Of a stretch of 29,654 nucleotides of DNA, positions 15,517 through 23,949 are shown in pieces. Both the position numbers and the translations under genes were made by a program. Each line of letters starts with the position of its first letter. Position 1 is the first letter of the stretch. The notes under the pieces are model-generated. The model was given only the letters and a program-made list of their open reading frames with translations, was not told the DNA's origin and made no database searches. Source of the stretch: JAICIG01 sp035532215 (lineage in GTDB: Bacteria > Planctomycetota > Planctomycetia > Pirellulales > JAICIG01); contig DATKRK010000157.1 of NCBI GenBank assembly GCA_035532215.1, forward strand, positions 1-29,654, given 5' to 3'.

Positions 15517-16062
15517 ATGGTCAGTCCAGGACAAGGCGGCGACGTTACATTGATCCGCACCGGCGCTCATAAGATCACGATCGATCCGAGCGGCACGCCG
15601 AAGACGGCCGGCTTCACGCACGGCAACTTGCAGCTCACCTGGAGCGTGCAAAAGCGGCTGGTCAACGTGGCCGAATACGGCACGACGCCGGTCGACGAAG
15701 AAGTGACCGGCGTGCAACTCTCGGTCAAGTTTTCGATGATCGAACGTTCGCTGAAGGTCTTCGACATCGCCTTCAACGGCCTCTATCCGTTGGCAACCGC
15801 CGGCGGGCGCGGCATCGGCCGTTCGGGCATTCAGCGGGCCCAAGACCGCGGCAAGTCGATCCTGCTGCACCCGCTCTCGCAAGGCGCCAGCACGACGCAA
15901 GACATCACGCTCAACAAAGTGATGCTGATTCCTACCGGCAACATCGAGCTGTCGGACCAGGGCGACCAGATCATCGAGGTCGAAGGCACGTGCGTCGTCG
16001 ACCCGACCCAGACCGACGGGCAATTGCTCGCGCTGTTCAACGAGTCGAACGCCGGCGCGTAG
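15517..16062 (+). CDS. Major tail tube protein
   Basis: A 181-residue protein expected to form the stacked rings of a long tail tube. It is beta-rich with GNLQLTWSVQKRLVNVAEYG, TPVDEEVTGVQLSVKFSMIE, then a helix SLKVFDIAFNGLYP and strands LNKVMLIPTGNIELSDQGDQ and IIEVEGTCVVDP. The E-V-E-G-T-x-x-V-D ending strand is common in tube proteins. GGAGAT lies about ten bases upstream. Position directly before the frameshifting tail chaperone pair and the tape measure fits the siphovirus order. A tail sheath gene is absent, so the tail should be non-contractile. Confidence 0.72.
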   Translation: MVSPGQGGDVTLIRTGAHKITIDPSGTPKTAGFTHGNLQLTWSVQKRLVNVAEYGTTPVDEEVTGVQLSVKFSMIERSLKVFDIAFNGLYPLATAGGRGIGRSGIQRAQDRGKSILLHPLSQGASTTQDITLNKVMLIPTGNIELSDQGDQIIEVEGTCVVDPTQTDGQLLALFNESNAGA

Positions 16063-16071
16063 TCGGCTTGG

Positions 16072-16100
16072 CCCTCACCCAGCCTCTCCCCGAGGGAGAG
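16072..16100. repeat. Repeat family F
   Basis: CCCTCACCCAGCCTCTCCCC followed by GAGGGAGAG, a short imperfect hairpin. A related block is found inverted inside the family E copy near 12028-12058. Confidence 0.6.
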
Positions 16101-16102
16101 TT

Positions 16103-16178
16103 CGTAGGGTGGGGCGCAGCCCCACGCAGGTAAAGAAGCGTTATCGGAAATCCCGCGTGGGGCTGCGCCCCACCCTAC
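16103..16178. repeat. Dispersed repeat family B (both arms)
   Basis: Left arm CGTAGGGTGGGGCGCAGCCC and inverted right arm GTGGGGCTGCGCCCCACCCT, about 30 bases apart. It occupies the gap between the tail tube and chaperone genes. Confidence 0.88.
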
Positions 16179-16223
16179 AAAAATCCAATCCCGGACACCC
16201 TTTCACCCCAGGATCTTCAGATC

Positions 16224-16817
16224 ATGCCTCAAGAAAAAATCGCCGTCGAACCGCAAGTCACGATTGGAGACAAGATCGTCAAGGTCGGCCCGCTCGACTG
16301 GGCGGGGCTCAAGCAGCTCGTCGATGCGTTCGGCAAGGCCGACCTGCCGCTGCCGAACCTGGCCGGCCTGAGCGTGCGCGGCTGGATCGATTCGATGCAC
16401 CGCGAACTCGACGAAGCGGGCGACGACCTGGTCAAGCTGGCTCGGGCGAATCAGCGCAGCAACCTGCACATCTACGAGCTGCTGGTCGATTTCGTTGGCG
16501 AGAACCTGCCGGCGCTGTGGCAGTGGGCGCTCAAGCATCCGCCGCTCGTCGCCGCGTTGGTGGCCGCCGCCAGCAACGTCACGCACGAAGAGATGGATCA
16601 GCTTACGGCCGGGCAGTTCTTGCGCGTGGCTCGCGCCTCGTGGCAGGCGTTGGTGGCCGACGGCTTCTTTACGGAGGCCGTCGGTTTTTTCGGCGGCTTG
16701 CTGGGCCTGGGCGCGAGCGGCCCGGCAACGCCCGACGAACCGCTCGCAGCGGCGTCTACCGCGGAATCTGCCAGCGAATCGACGTCGGCATCGGCGCCGT
16801 CGCCGGTTGGGGCCTGA
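16224..16817 (+). CDS. Tail assembly chaperone (gpG-like, unshifted product)
   Basis: A 197-residue protein placed between tail tube and tape measure, where siphoviruses encode the chaperone that coats the tape measure protein during tail assembly. It starts with a small beta segment (VEPQVTIGDKIVKVGPLDW), then is helical (LKQLVDAFGKADLPLPNLAG, then DDLVKLARANQRSNLHIYEL and LWQWALKHPPLVAALVAAAS), and ends in a low-complexity Ala/Ser/Pro tail that looks like read-out after a slip site. A TTTTTTC heptamer in the right phase lies at 16685-16691, and an overlapping frame continues to 17152. The helical plan is consistent with the gpG role in lambda, although sequence similarity to lambda gpG cannot be judged by eye. 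Confidence 0.7.
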   Translation: MPQEKIAVEPQVTIGDKIVKVGPLDWAGLKQLVDAFGKADLPLPNLAGLSVRGWIDSMHRELDEAGDDLVKLARANQRSNLHIYELLVDFVGENLPALWQWALKHPPLVAALVAAASNVTHEEMDQLTAGQFLRVARASWQALVADGFFTEAVGFFGGLLGLGASGPATPDEPLAAASTAESASESTSASAPSPVGA

Positions 16818-17152
16818 GCGATCTCGATCGGCTGCCGGCGACGAAGGTCTTCGAGTACGCCGTGGCTTGCTTGGAGCGCGAAGCCTTGCAGTTGAGCCGG
16901 CAGATCGAACTGTTTCTCACCCCTGCCGAAGCCTTCGGCGGGCGCGATGAGATTCGCAAACACCTGCAACAGACGGTGCAGAGCTTGCTCGGCGCCGAAG
17001 AAAAGACGGCGGTCGACCCGCAAGAAGCCGCGGCGATCGCCGAAGTCGAACGCGAGTTGGCCGAGTTGTATCCCTGGTACTCCGACCCCGAGCGTTTGCA
17101 TCGCATCTGGCGCGACTACGGCAAGCTCGGCCGGCAGTTGCTGCCGCTTTGA
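16224..17152 (+). CDS. Tail assembly chaperone -1 frameshift fusion (gpGT-like)
   Basis: Reading frame 0 from 16224 passes to the -1 frame at the slippery heptamer and continues to the stop at 17152, giving about 309 residues. The added part includes LSDLDRLPATKVFEYAVACL, then LSRQIELFLTPAEAFGG, a helical segment with LGAEEKTAVDPQEAAAIAEV and ERELAELYPWYSDPERLHRI, which is clearly coding-like. It has no good independent start codon or ribosome binding site. In lambda-like phages the gpG to gpGT ratio, set by such a shift, governs tail length. The first 35-40 residues after the slip are Arg-rich and less coding-like, so a slip nearer 16800 cannot be excluded. Confidence 0.65.
16685..16691 (+). 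promoter_or_regulatory. Slippery heptamer for -1 ribosomal frameshifting
   Basis: T TTT TTC is in the exact X XXY YYZ phase relative to frame 0 (codons TTT 16686-16688 and TTC 16689-16691). After slipping, both tRNAs re-pair on TTT TTT. GC-rich sequence follows and could form a stimulatory structure. Confidence 0.68.
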
Positions 17153-17192
17153 GAACCGAGCTGCCGGCCAGCGCGATCGACGGTCAAACCTT

Positions 17193-17288
17193 GGCGAGCA
17201 CCTTGGCGAGCCGGAGGCGTCAGCCTCCGGGTGCGTCAAGCGTTGCCGTGGCGCCGGAACACCCGGAGGCTGACGCCTCCGGCTCGCC
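17193..17288. repeat. Dispersed repeat family A, full copy with a short extra left end
   Basis: A full 84 bp element at 17205-17288 (left arm GGCGAGCCGGAGGCGTCAGC, right arm ending GACGCCTCCGGCTCGCC, loop with TGGCGCCGGAA). GGCGAG repeats at 17193. Confidence 0.9.
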
Positions 17289-17325
17289 ATTTCCCGATTA
17301 CCGACTTCAGACAAACGAATAACGG

Positions 17326-17700
17326 ATGGCCGCTCCTCAAATCACCATCACGCTCGAAGGCAACGGTTCGGTCACGCTCCGTGCGCCCCAGCCCGACATC
17401 GACGCGCCCGTCACCGTGCCGGGGGTCGTCTATCGCACGCAAGGCGGCTCGCTGGTGCAGTACCAGATCGGCAGTCCTTATTGGGAGTGTACGCTCACGA
17501 TCCCGAGCATGACCAACGACGATAAAAACGCCCTGGAAGCGTTCTTTCGCAACAACTGGGGCGCGGCGATGACTTATACCGACGAAAACGGCAATACGTT
17601 CAGCGTGCGCTTTCTCGACACGGGCCTGCCGCTGCGCAAGACGTCGCGCGATCTGTGGACGGCGACGCTGCACCTCAGCTTTTCCTCGATTCTGAACTGA
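17326..17700 (+). CDS. Small tail protein
   Basis: A 124-residue beta-rich protein between the chaperones and the tape measure. Visible blocks are QITITLEGNGSVTLRAPQPD, YWECTLTIPSMTNDDKNALE followed by AFFRNNWG, then MTYTDENGNTFSVRFLDTGL and LWTATLHLSF. The pattern of strands with DENGNTFSVRF and a closing strand ending in hydrophobics resembles small minor tail or distal-tail-like proteins that measure or cap beta barrels. No clear ribosome binding site. I do not identify a precise family; placement in the tail operon is secure. Confidence 0.62.
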   Translation: MAAPQITITLEGNGSVTLRAPQPDIDAPVTVPGVVYRTQGGSLVQYQIGSPYWECTLTIPSMTNDDKNALEAFFRNNWGAAMTYTDENGNTFSVRFLDTGLPLRKTSRDLWTATLHLSFSSILN

Positions 17701-17719
17701 AGCTTCGAAAGCGACCAAT

Positions 17720-20122
17720 ATGGCGAACTTCGACGTACTCTCCGGCCGGCTGCTGCTCGACACGGGCGAATTCGTGCGGGGCCTGCAACAAGCCTCGGCC
17801 GCGGCGCAGCTCTTTTCGCAGCGTCTGGGCGTCTCGATGCAGCAAGCGCGCCGCGACATCGAGCAACTGAACGCATCCCAACTCAAGTTATCGGTCGCAG
17901 CCCGTTCGCTGCCTCGGCCCGGCGGCGCCTCGCCCTGGGCTGCCCTGTTCGCCGGTCCCGCCGCGGCGTTCAACAGCCCGACGGGCACGACTTCGCAAGC
18001 GGCCTTGATGGGCTTCGTGTTGCAGGTGAACAACGGCCTGGCCAAGCAAGCGGAATTGGCCGATCAACTCGGTGATGCCGTCGAGCGCGCTCGGGCCGCT
18101 TTGGAAGAAAGCTCCGCCGGCGGAGAGATCGAAGACAAGATCAAAGAGGCTGCCAAGAAGGTCTCAGAGGCGATCGAAAAGGCGATCGACAAAGCCAATG
18201 AGGCGGTCGACAAGTTTAAGGAGGCGCTCGCAGCGCTTGCCGACAAATCAGAAGAAACCACCGACAAGGTCAAAGAACTGGCCGAAAAGGTCAAAGACCT
18301 CGGCGAGAAGAGCGAAGAGGCCGACGAGAAGGTCGAAAAGCTTGGCGAAGCCGCCGAAAAGCTAGGCGAAAAGGCGAAGAAGGCCGGCGAGAAACTCGAA
18401 AAACTCGCCGAAAAAGTAAAGGAACTCTTCGGCGGGGCGTTTGGTATCGGTGGCGGCGGCCAGGGCGGCGCTGGCAACCCAAATGTTTCAACAACTACTC
18501 CCGGTATGTCTCCACAGCAAAAGGCGCGTGCAAAGAAAGCGCAAAAAATCGTAGACAAGCAGCAGGCTCATGAACAGGACCTAAGGAACCGGGGCACTAT
18601 TCTCGGCAACCGGCTTGAAAAATGGGGCAAGCAGTTCGAAACGTGGACGCCCAAGCGACAGAATACTGCCAAAGCCGCATACGCAAAGTGGACCAAGACG
18701 CGCGGCCATGCACAAATCAAAGCGGTCAGAGCCGCAGTGCAAGGGATGGCTGGGTCGCCGGAAGAGCGCGCTCAATTGCAACGAGTTCAACAACAAATGG
18801 TGGAGAAGTATCGACTTGGGCAGCAATTAGCGGAACGTGCTAAGCATACGTCGGACGCGGCCGAGGCCAGGAAGCTGATGCAACTGTCTAGCATGATAGT
18901 AAGGTCCGCCGATGCGATGGCCACGTCGTTTAACAATTCTGCGAAAGCCGGCGACAATGCCGCAACGACAACCCGAAAAGCAACAGAGGTTGAGAAGGAC
19001 AGTACCAAGGTAACGGAGTCGGCTGAAAAAGCTATGAAAGATTTGGGCAAAGCCGCAAAGGAGGCCGCCGCACAGGGAAAAGGCCAGCTCACGCCCCAAC
19101 AGCAGCAGATGCAGCAACAGGCGCAGCAATTCCAGCAGCAGGTGCAGAACTGGTGGAACCAGCAGTTCCAACAGGCCGGCCAACAGGCCATGCAGCAAGC
19201 CGGCCAGCAGGCGTGGGATTCCGGCCAGGCGATGCTCGAGCAAGCCATCGGCGGCCCGGCGCAGGTGCAGGCGATGATCGACCAGGCCGCGGCCACCGGC
19301 CATATGAAAGATGCCATTCGCCTGATCCGCCAGCGCCTCGAAGCGCAGTTGGCGCAGTCGAAGATCAACCTGCACGGACTGGCCACGGGCCTCGATCCCA
19401 ACGCCGGCAGCTTCGGCGCCATGCCCGGCGTTGATAACACGACCTACTTGATGACGCAAGACATCCCGCTCGTGCGGCTCATCAAGTATCTGCAAGCTCA
19501 GTTGGCCGCGCTGCCCAAGATGGCCGCCGGCGGCATCGTCACCGGGCCGACCAGCATCGTCGCCGGCGAAGCGGGGCCGGAGGCCGTGCTGCCGTTGAAC
19601 AACTTCTGGAACATGATGGGCAGTCTGCCGGTGTTCCAGGACATTCGCAGCGCGATGGAAAGCATCGGGACGTGGTTCTCTGAAGGCGGCAACAACCCGG
19701 CGCTGGCGGCGAAATACTTCGCCAACCTGGATCAGGTTCAGCACGTCTACGAGTATTCGCTCGATGCGCTGCGCAACTCGCGAAGCGTCAATTTCACGCC
19801 GGCCAGCATGTTGGGCGGGCCGCCGGCGGGCGGCGGGGCGGCGGGCGCGATCGGAATGGAGGGCCGCGCGGCCTACGGACCCGGCGGCCCGCCGTTCGGA
19901 GCGGGCGGCTACGCCGGGCCGATGTTCCCAATCGGCGCCATGCACCTGAACTTCCACGGCGTCGATATCACGGCGCCCGGTGCGGCGGCCCAATTCGCTC
20001 AACAACTCTTGCCGGCCTTGGACGCCGAGGCCCGGCGCGCCGGCTACAGCATGATGGGCGGCAGCATGCTTCGCGCCGGCTACGGCAACTCTGCCAACCG
20101 CGCCTTCGGTTACGCCCGCTAG
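17720..20122 (+). CDS. Tail tape measure protein
   Basis: An 800-residue protein expected to set tail length and occupy the tube lumen. The N-terminal 70 residues are helical (GRLLLDTGEFVRGLQQASAA). Residues of about 130-237 form a long, highly regular Lys/Glu coiled coil with repeated EKVKEL- and KLGE-type units. A Gln-rich stretch (LTPQQQQMQQQAQQFQQQVQ) follows around 455-510. The C-terminal part has the hallmark GGIVTGPTSIVAGEAGPEAV followed by LPLNNFWNMM, near residues 595-630, and a Gly-rich tail. At roughly 0.15 nm per residue it predicts a tail near 120 nm. The middle (about 18480-19080) is less GC-rich than the ends, suggesting internal recombination. Confidence 0.88.
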   Translation: MANFDVLSGRLLLDTGEFVRGLQQASAAAQLFSQRLGVSMQQARRDIEQLNASQLKLSVAARSLPRPGGASPWAALFAGPAAAFNSPTGTTSQAALMGFVLQVNNGLAKQAELADQLGDAVERARAALEESSAGGEIEDKIKEAAKKVSEAIEKAIDKANEAVDKFKEALAALADKSEETTDKVKELAEKVKDLGEKSEEADEKVEKLGEAAEKLGEKAKKAGEKLEKLAEKVKELFGGAFGIGGGGQGGAGNPNVSTTTPGMSPQQKARAKKAQKIVDKQQAHEQDLRNRGTILGNRLEKWGKQFETWTPKRQNTAKAAYAKWTKTRGHAQIKAVRAAVQGMAGSPEERAQLQRVQQQMVEKYRLGQQLAERAKHTSDAAEARKLMQLSSMIVRSADAMATSFNNSAKAGDNAATTTRKATEVEKDSTKVTESAEKAMKDLGKAAKEAAAQGKGQLTPQQQQMQQQAQQFQQQVQNWWNQQFQQAGQQAMQQAGQQAWDSGQAMLEQAIGGPAQVQAMIDQAAATGHMKDAIRLIRQRLEAQLAQSKINLHGLATGLDPNAGSFGAMPGVDNTTYLMTQDIPLVRLIKYLQAQLAALPKMAAGGIVTGPTSIVAGEAGPEAVLPLNNFWNMMGSLPVFQDIRSAMESIGTWFSEGGNNPALAAKYFANLDQVQHVYEYSLDALRNSRSVNFTPASMLGGPPAGGGAAGAIGMEGRAAYGPGGPPFGAGGYAGPMFPIGAMHLNFHGVDITAPGAAAQFAQQLLPALDAEARRAGYSMMGGSMLRAGYGNSANRAFGYAR

Positions 20123-20125
20123 CCA

Positions 20126-20284
20126 TTTTGGATTTTCGATTTTGGATTTTGGATTCTCGTCAACCACGGATTTCACGGATGACACGGATTCTTCATCCGT
20201 GAAATCCGTGCCATCCGTGGTTCCTGTCCGAAATCCGTGGTTCTTGCCCACAATCCAAAATCCAAAATCCCAAATCTAAAATCG
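20126..20284. repeat. Long composite inverted repeat
   Basis: ATTTTGGATTTT units at 20126-20156 are mirrored by AATCCAAAATCC units at 20251-20283. Within them, CCACGGATTTCACGGATGAC at 20164 is mirrored by the ATCCGTG units ending at 20220. The whole could fold into one long hairpin. It occupies the gap between tape measure and first hub gene. Confidence 0.8.
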
Positions 20285-20295
20285 AAGAATCCACC

Positions 20296-22611
20296 ATGCG
20301 CACCTTCACGGCACACTTCGCGGCACAAGCGGCCAGCAAGTCGGCGAAGCCCTATCAAATCCTCGAGATCGATTGGGGCGGAACGGTCGGCACGAAGTAT
20401 TATCTCGACCGGCTGCCCACCGATTTCTCCACCAACGACAGCCAGCGCGTGCCGTCGACCGGCATCGGAAATTCGAAGGTGACCGCCTGGGCGCCGGTCA
20501 GCCTGTCGCTCAAGGAAGGCCAGGTCGGCGCCACCGACCAAACGACCGTCACCCTCGATGACGCGGGCGGAGAAATTACCACGATCCTCAACGGCGGCGA
20601 GATGCAGCGCAAGCTCGTCACCATCTGGCGGCTGTTCGACGACCCGAGCACCGTCTGGCCGACCGACGCCGCGCAGATCTTCACCGGCACGTTGCGCCCG
20701 TTCGACTACTCGGCGCAGAACAACCAGATCACGCTCAATCTCGGCGATCTTGGTCCGCTGTTGGCGAAGGACATCTCGTGCCTGGCGGAGAGTTCGATCT
20801 TCAGCACGCTGCCGCCGGCGTCGCGGGACAAGAACATTCCGCTCTGCTGGGGCCGGGCGCAGCGCGTCGAGGCGCTGCCGATCTCGGCGCCCTGGGAGAC
20901 GCGGCTCGCCCAATCGACCGACGGCGCCAATCCGGTCACGGTCCCCATCACCGACGATCTGAGCTTGCTGCCGGGCGTGTCCGCGGAGACGCCTTACGAC
21001 GGCTACGTCGGCACGGACCCCGTGACGATCACCTTTCACCAATCGACCGACCCCACGAGCACGCTCAGCACGGCCACGCTCTACGCGGGCTCGGCGCCGG
21101 TCATCGCGCTGATCTCGAATCTGCTATTCATCGTTTCGGACGAGGCCGGCGACAGATTCATCTTCAACTTCACGCCCTCGCAAATCTCCCCGTCATCGGC
21201 CCAGCAGGCGATCCTTGCCGCCGATGCCCTCCAGGCCCCCTACATCCAATCGAGCTCGGACGGGACGAATCTGGTGATCTCATTGCTGGGCCAGCCCGAC
21301 GAGTCCGGCTTTCCCGTCGTCACGACCACCAAGGCTTCTCCGGTCGATTGGGACTTCGTGAGCGGCAATACTTACGACACCACTTGGTGGCAGGTCGTGC
21401 TCCAAGACAACGCCGACGGCACGCTCGCGTATCTCAAGTTGCACAACCAGCTATTCAATCTCAAGGTGACCGGAACCAAGCCGGCGATCAGCGTTTGGCC
21501 GGCGGGAACGACGCTGCGGCCCAAGGACCAGACGACGATCTACGCCGTCAGCGCGCTGCCCTCGAAGGCCGTGCAAATCGTCGAAGGCTACGGGAAAATT
21601 TCGGATTCGGCGGGCGACACCCGCAAGGATTTCGTGGTCCTGGGTCAGATTATCAACTCGTTCGTGCAGAATTCCTCGACGGCGACCGTGGTCAGCGCTT
21701 ACTTCAGCGTGAACTTGAACGATTCCACTTGGAATGCGGCCGGACTCGGACGCAACCTCACGACGATCACCTTCGAAAGTTCGCCGCGCGACTGGGTTCC
21801 GAACCTCGACGACAACCGCATCTGGTGTACCGTGCTGGGCGTGGACGACGCCGGCAATGGCTCGGGCAACGCCATCTTGAATCCGGCGTATGTCATCAAG
21901 GAATACTTGCAAAACCCCGACTTGATGAACGTCGCTGCAGCCGACATCGACGCCGCGTCGTTCGACGCCGCCGCAACGGCGCTGGCCGGCTACATCGTCG
22001 GCTTTCCGCAGATCGAAACCCGGCCGGGCTTGCAGTTGCTCCAGGAAATCGCCAACCAGTGCAATTCGATCTTGTTGTTCGACGAAGGCAAAGCCAGCCT
22101 GGTCGTGATCTCCGACACGCCGGGCACGATCCGCCGCGCGTTCGACACCACGACGAACGACAACCTGCTGCAGGGCTCGCTCTCGACGCAAGAGACTTCC
22201 GTCGACGATATCGTGAACGAAGTCATCGTCAAGTGGACGCCCTACTGGGACGACATCACGGGCAAAAAGCCGCAGGACGTGCGGAACTACAAGCCCAGCT
22301 CGATCGCGGCGTTCGGCCGGATCTCGCGCGAGTTGCCGATCTATCTCTACTGGCTGCGGAGCAACGTCGAGACGCAGCGCGATTGGTGGCTCGATACCTT
22401 GAGCAACATCTTCCGCAAACTGAAATTCACGGCATTTCTCGACGCGCTCGTGTTGCAGCCCGGCGACTGGATCACCGTCCGTTGGATCGACGGCGGCAAC
22501 CGCGATCTGTTCGGCGGCGCCCAAAGCATGATGGTCACCAAGACCACCGACACCGGCAAAAACGGGCTGGTCGAGATCGAGGCCCGCTACGTCGAGTTCA
22601 CCTACACGTAA
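20296..22611 (+). CDS. Tail-tip / baseplate hub-like protein, copy 1
   Basis: A 771-residue protein directly after the tape measure, where siphoviruses encode distal tail and hub proteins. It starts MRTFTAHFAAQAASKSAKPY followed by QILEIDWGG. The middle is beta-rich. The C-terminal third has the plan seen in tail-tip hub proteins: RPGLQLLQEIANQCNSILLF with DEGKASLVVISDTPG, then SVDDIVNEVIVKWTPYWDD, WLDTLSNIFRKLKFTAFLDA and LVLQPGDWITVRWIDGG, ending in LVEIEARYVEF. It is paralogous to the protein at 23950-26271, sharing roughly three quarters of residues by eye. It is followed by a family B repeat and then a glycosyltransferase. The precise hub family is uncertain. Confidence 0.7.
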   Translation: MRTFTAHFAAQAASKSAKPYQILEIDWGGTVGTKYYLDRLPTDFSTNDSQRVPSTGIGNSKVTAWAPVSLSLKEGQVGATDQTTVTLDDAGGEITTILNGGEMQRKLVTIWRLFDDPSTVWPTDAAQIFTGTLRPFDYSAQNNQITLNLGDLGPLLAKDISCLAESSIFSTLPPASRDKNIPLCWGRAQRVEALPISAPWETRLAQSTDGANPVTVPITDDLSLLPGVSAETPYDGYVGTDPVTITFHQSTDPTSTLSTATLYAGSAPVIALISNLLFIVSDEAGDRFIFNFTPSQISPSSAQQAILAADALQAPYIQSSSDGTNLVISLLGQPDESGFPVVTTTKASPVDWDFVSGNTYDTTWWQVVLQDNADGTLAYLKLHNQLFNLKVTGTKPAISVWPAGTTLRPKDQTTIYAVSALPSKAVQIVEGYGKISDSAGDTRKDFVVLGQIINSFVQNSSTATVVSAYFSVNLNDSTWNAAGLGRNLTTITFESSPRDWVPNLDDNRIWCTVLGVDDAGNGSGNAILNPAYVIKEYLQNPDLMNVAAADIDAASFDAAATALAGYIVGFPQIETRPGLQLLQEIANQCNSILLFDEGKASLVVISDTPGTIRRAFDTTTNDNLLQGSLSTQETSVDDIVNEVIVKWTPYWDDITGKKPQDVRNYKPSSIAAFGRISRELPIYLYWLRSNVETQRDWWLDTLSNIFRKLKFTAFLDALVLQPGDWITVRWIDGGNRDLFGGAQSMMVTKTTDTGKNGLVEIEARYVEFTYT

Positions 22612-22618
22612 GAGTAAC

Positions 22619-22688
22619 GGTAGGGTGGGGCGCCAGCCCCACGCGCAACGGATACCTTCTCGCGCGTAGGGCTAACGCCCCACCCTAC
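22619..22688. repeat. Dispersed repeat family B (both arms)
   Basis: Left arm TAGGGTGGGGCGCCAGCCCC and right arm TAGGGCTAACGCCCCACCCT, about 25 bases apart. It begins eight bases after the hub stop codon. The second unit of the tandem duplication lacks it at the matching position, so it inserted after duplication or was lost. Confidence 0.88.
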
Positions 22689-22734
22689 CCCTGAATCTTG
22701 CCTTCGCAACAGGATTCGCGAGCTTAACAATACG

Positions 22735-23871
22735 ATGGACTCGCCAATGATTTCGCAACCGGCCCTGCGCTGCCACAACTGCGGCACGCTGGAGCATCAC
22801 TATCACGACGACGACGGCCGGCTCTGGCTCTGGTGCGGCAAGTGCAAGCATCGGTGGCGCTGGCATTCCGACACGCCGCTGCACCTCTTCAAACCGCCCG
22901 TCCACGCCGACCACATCCGCCGGGTCGTCCTCGCCTTCCCTGACGTCACGCCGCCAGGGTGGGAAGATCGAGCCGAGCCCCGGCCCGGGCCCGCTCCTTC
23001 GGCGCGCGATGCGCTGGTCTCGCCCCCGCCGGTTGAGCTGGCGCAAATCGACGTCCAAAAGCCCTGGCAGGGAACCATCGCCAAAAAGCCGTGGCACTAT
23101 CGGGCCACGGCCGTTATCCCGCACCGCAACACGCCCGAGCATCTCGAACTTTGCCTGCAGTTCCTCGCCCAGCAGAGCGAGCCGCCCTACGTCATGATCA
23201 TCGACACGGGCAGCGACGACGAGTCGCTCGCCCGCGTACACGCTCTTCGCAGCGAGTCGGTCGAAGTGCATCAGATCGCCTGCCACGCGACGGAGGAATA
23301 CGCCGACACGGTCTGCTACGCCATGGACCTGGCCATGTCGGCCTGCCGCACCGAGTACCTCTGGTGCCTGCACTCCGACTGCTTCATCATCAACCGCAAT
23401 CTGCTCGCCGAGCTGCTCGCCAGATCCGAAGGCGGCCAGCGCCCGGCGATCGGCTACGAGTCATCGTCTGCGAACAAGCACGCAGTGTGTCGCGGCATGG
23501 TCAGCCACGCCTGCACGCTCTTGCACATGCCCGCCATGCGACGGCTCGACGTCACCTGGTCCCGCGCCGGCCTCGCCGAGCGCGCCCAAGCCGCCGCGCA
23601 AACCGTCATCTTCGATCCCGAGATGTCGCTCAACTATCGGCTGCGCGAGCGGGGGATCGAGCCGTTGATTCTTGGACCTGAAGGCACGCAAGGCGTCGAA
23701 CGGGACGCGAATCGGGTGCATTTGAGGTCGGGGACGTTGACGGCCGACGCTCTGAAGGCAATGCCAAACTCTCACCCGAGCGCTCATCACGTTGCGGTGT
23801 TGGCCGAGCTACGGGCCCTCGTTAGCGAAAACACGATCTTACGCTCACAGCCCAAGCCGCTCGGCCGATAA
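22735..23871 (+). CDS. Zinc-ribbon glycosyltransferase (GT-A, family 2-like)
   Basis: A 378-residue protein with two parts. Residues 13-37 form a zinc ribbon (C13-x2-C16 and C34-x2-C37, the second pair in LWCGKCKHRW). After a Pro-rich linker, residues from about 115 are a GT-A domain: ATAVIPHRNTPEHLELCLQF, then YVMIIDTGSDDESLARVHAL, and the acidic block LWCLHSDCFII with D215 in the place of the DxD metal site. It is about 80 percent identical by eye to the first domain of the protein at 26371-28713. The zinc ribbon is absent there. It lies between two paralogous hub genes, so the tail tip is the most obvious target, but this is not shown by sequence. ATG 22747 is an alternative start. Confidence 0.75.
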   Translation: MDSPMISQPALRCHNCGTLEHHYHDDDGRLWLWCGKCKHRWRWHSDTPLHLFKPPVHADHIRRVVLAFPDVTPPGWEDRAEPRPGPAPSARDALVSPPPVELAQIDVQKPWQGTIAKKPWHYRATAVIPHRNTPEHLELCLQFLAQQSEPPYVMIIDTGSDDESLARVHALRSESVEVHQIACHATEEYADTVCYAMDLAMSACRTEYLWCLHSDCFIINRNLLAELLARSEGGQRPAIGYESSSANKHAVCRGMVSHACTLLHMPAMRRLDVTWSRAGLAERAQAAAQTVIFDPEMSLNYRLRERGIEPLILGPEGTQGVERDANRVHLRSGTLTADALKAMPNSHPSAHHVAVLAELRALVSENTILRSQPKPLGR

Positions 23872-23949
23872 AATCCGCCCCCGCTGGCTCGCTGTTTTAG
23901 ACCGCGTATTGCGTCTTATCTGGCACGTTCACAATCGAGAAGACAAACC

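Noticed and set aside
16109..16680. The upstream part of the frame that ends at 17152, read as its own gene start
   Set aside because: Its first part is translated repeat and Arg-rich out-of-frame sequence of the gpG-like gene. Only the part after the slip site looks coding.
18827..20251. A 474-residue minus-strand frame opposite the tape measure gene
   Set aside because: It starts in a dispersed repeat and mirrors the Gln-rich tape measure stretch as poly-Leu; the plus-strand protein has the hallmark tape measure motif.
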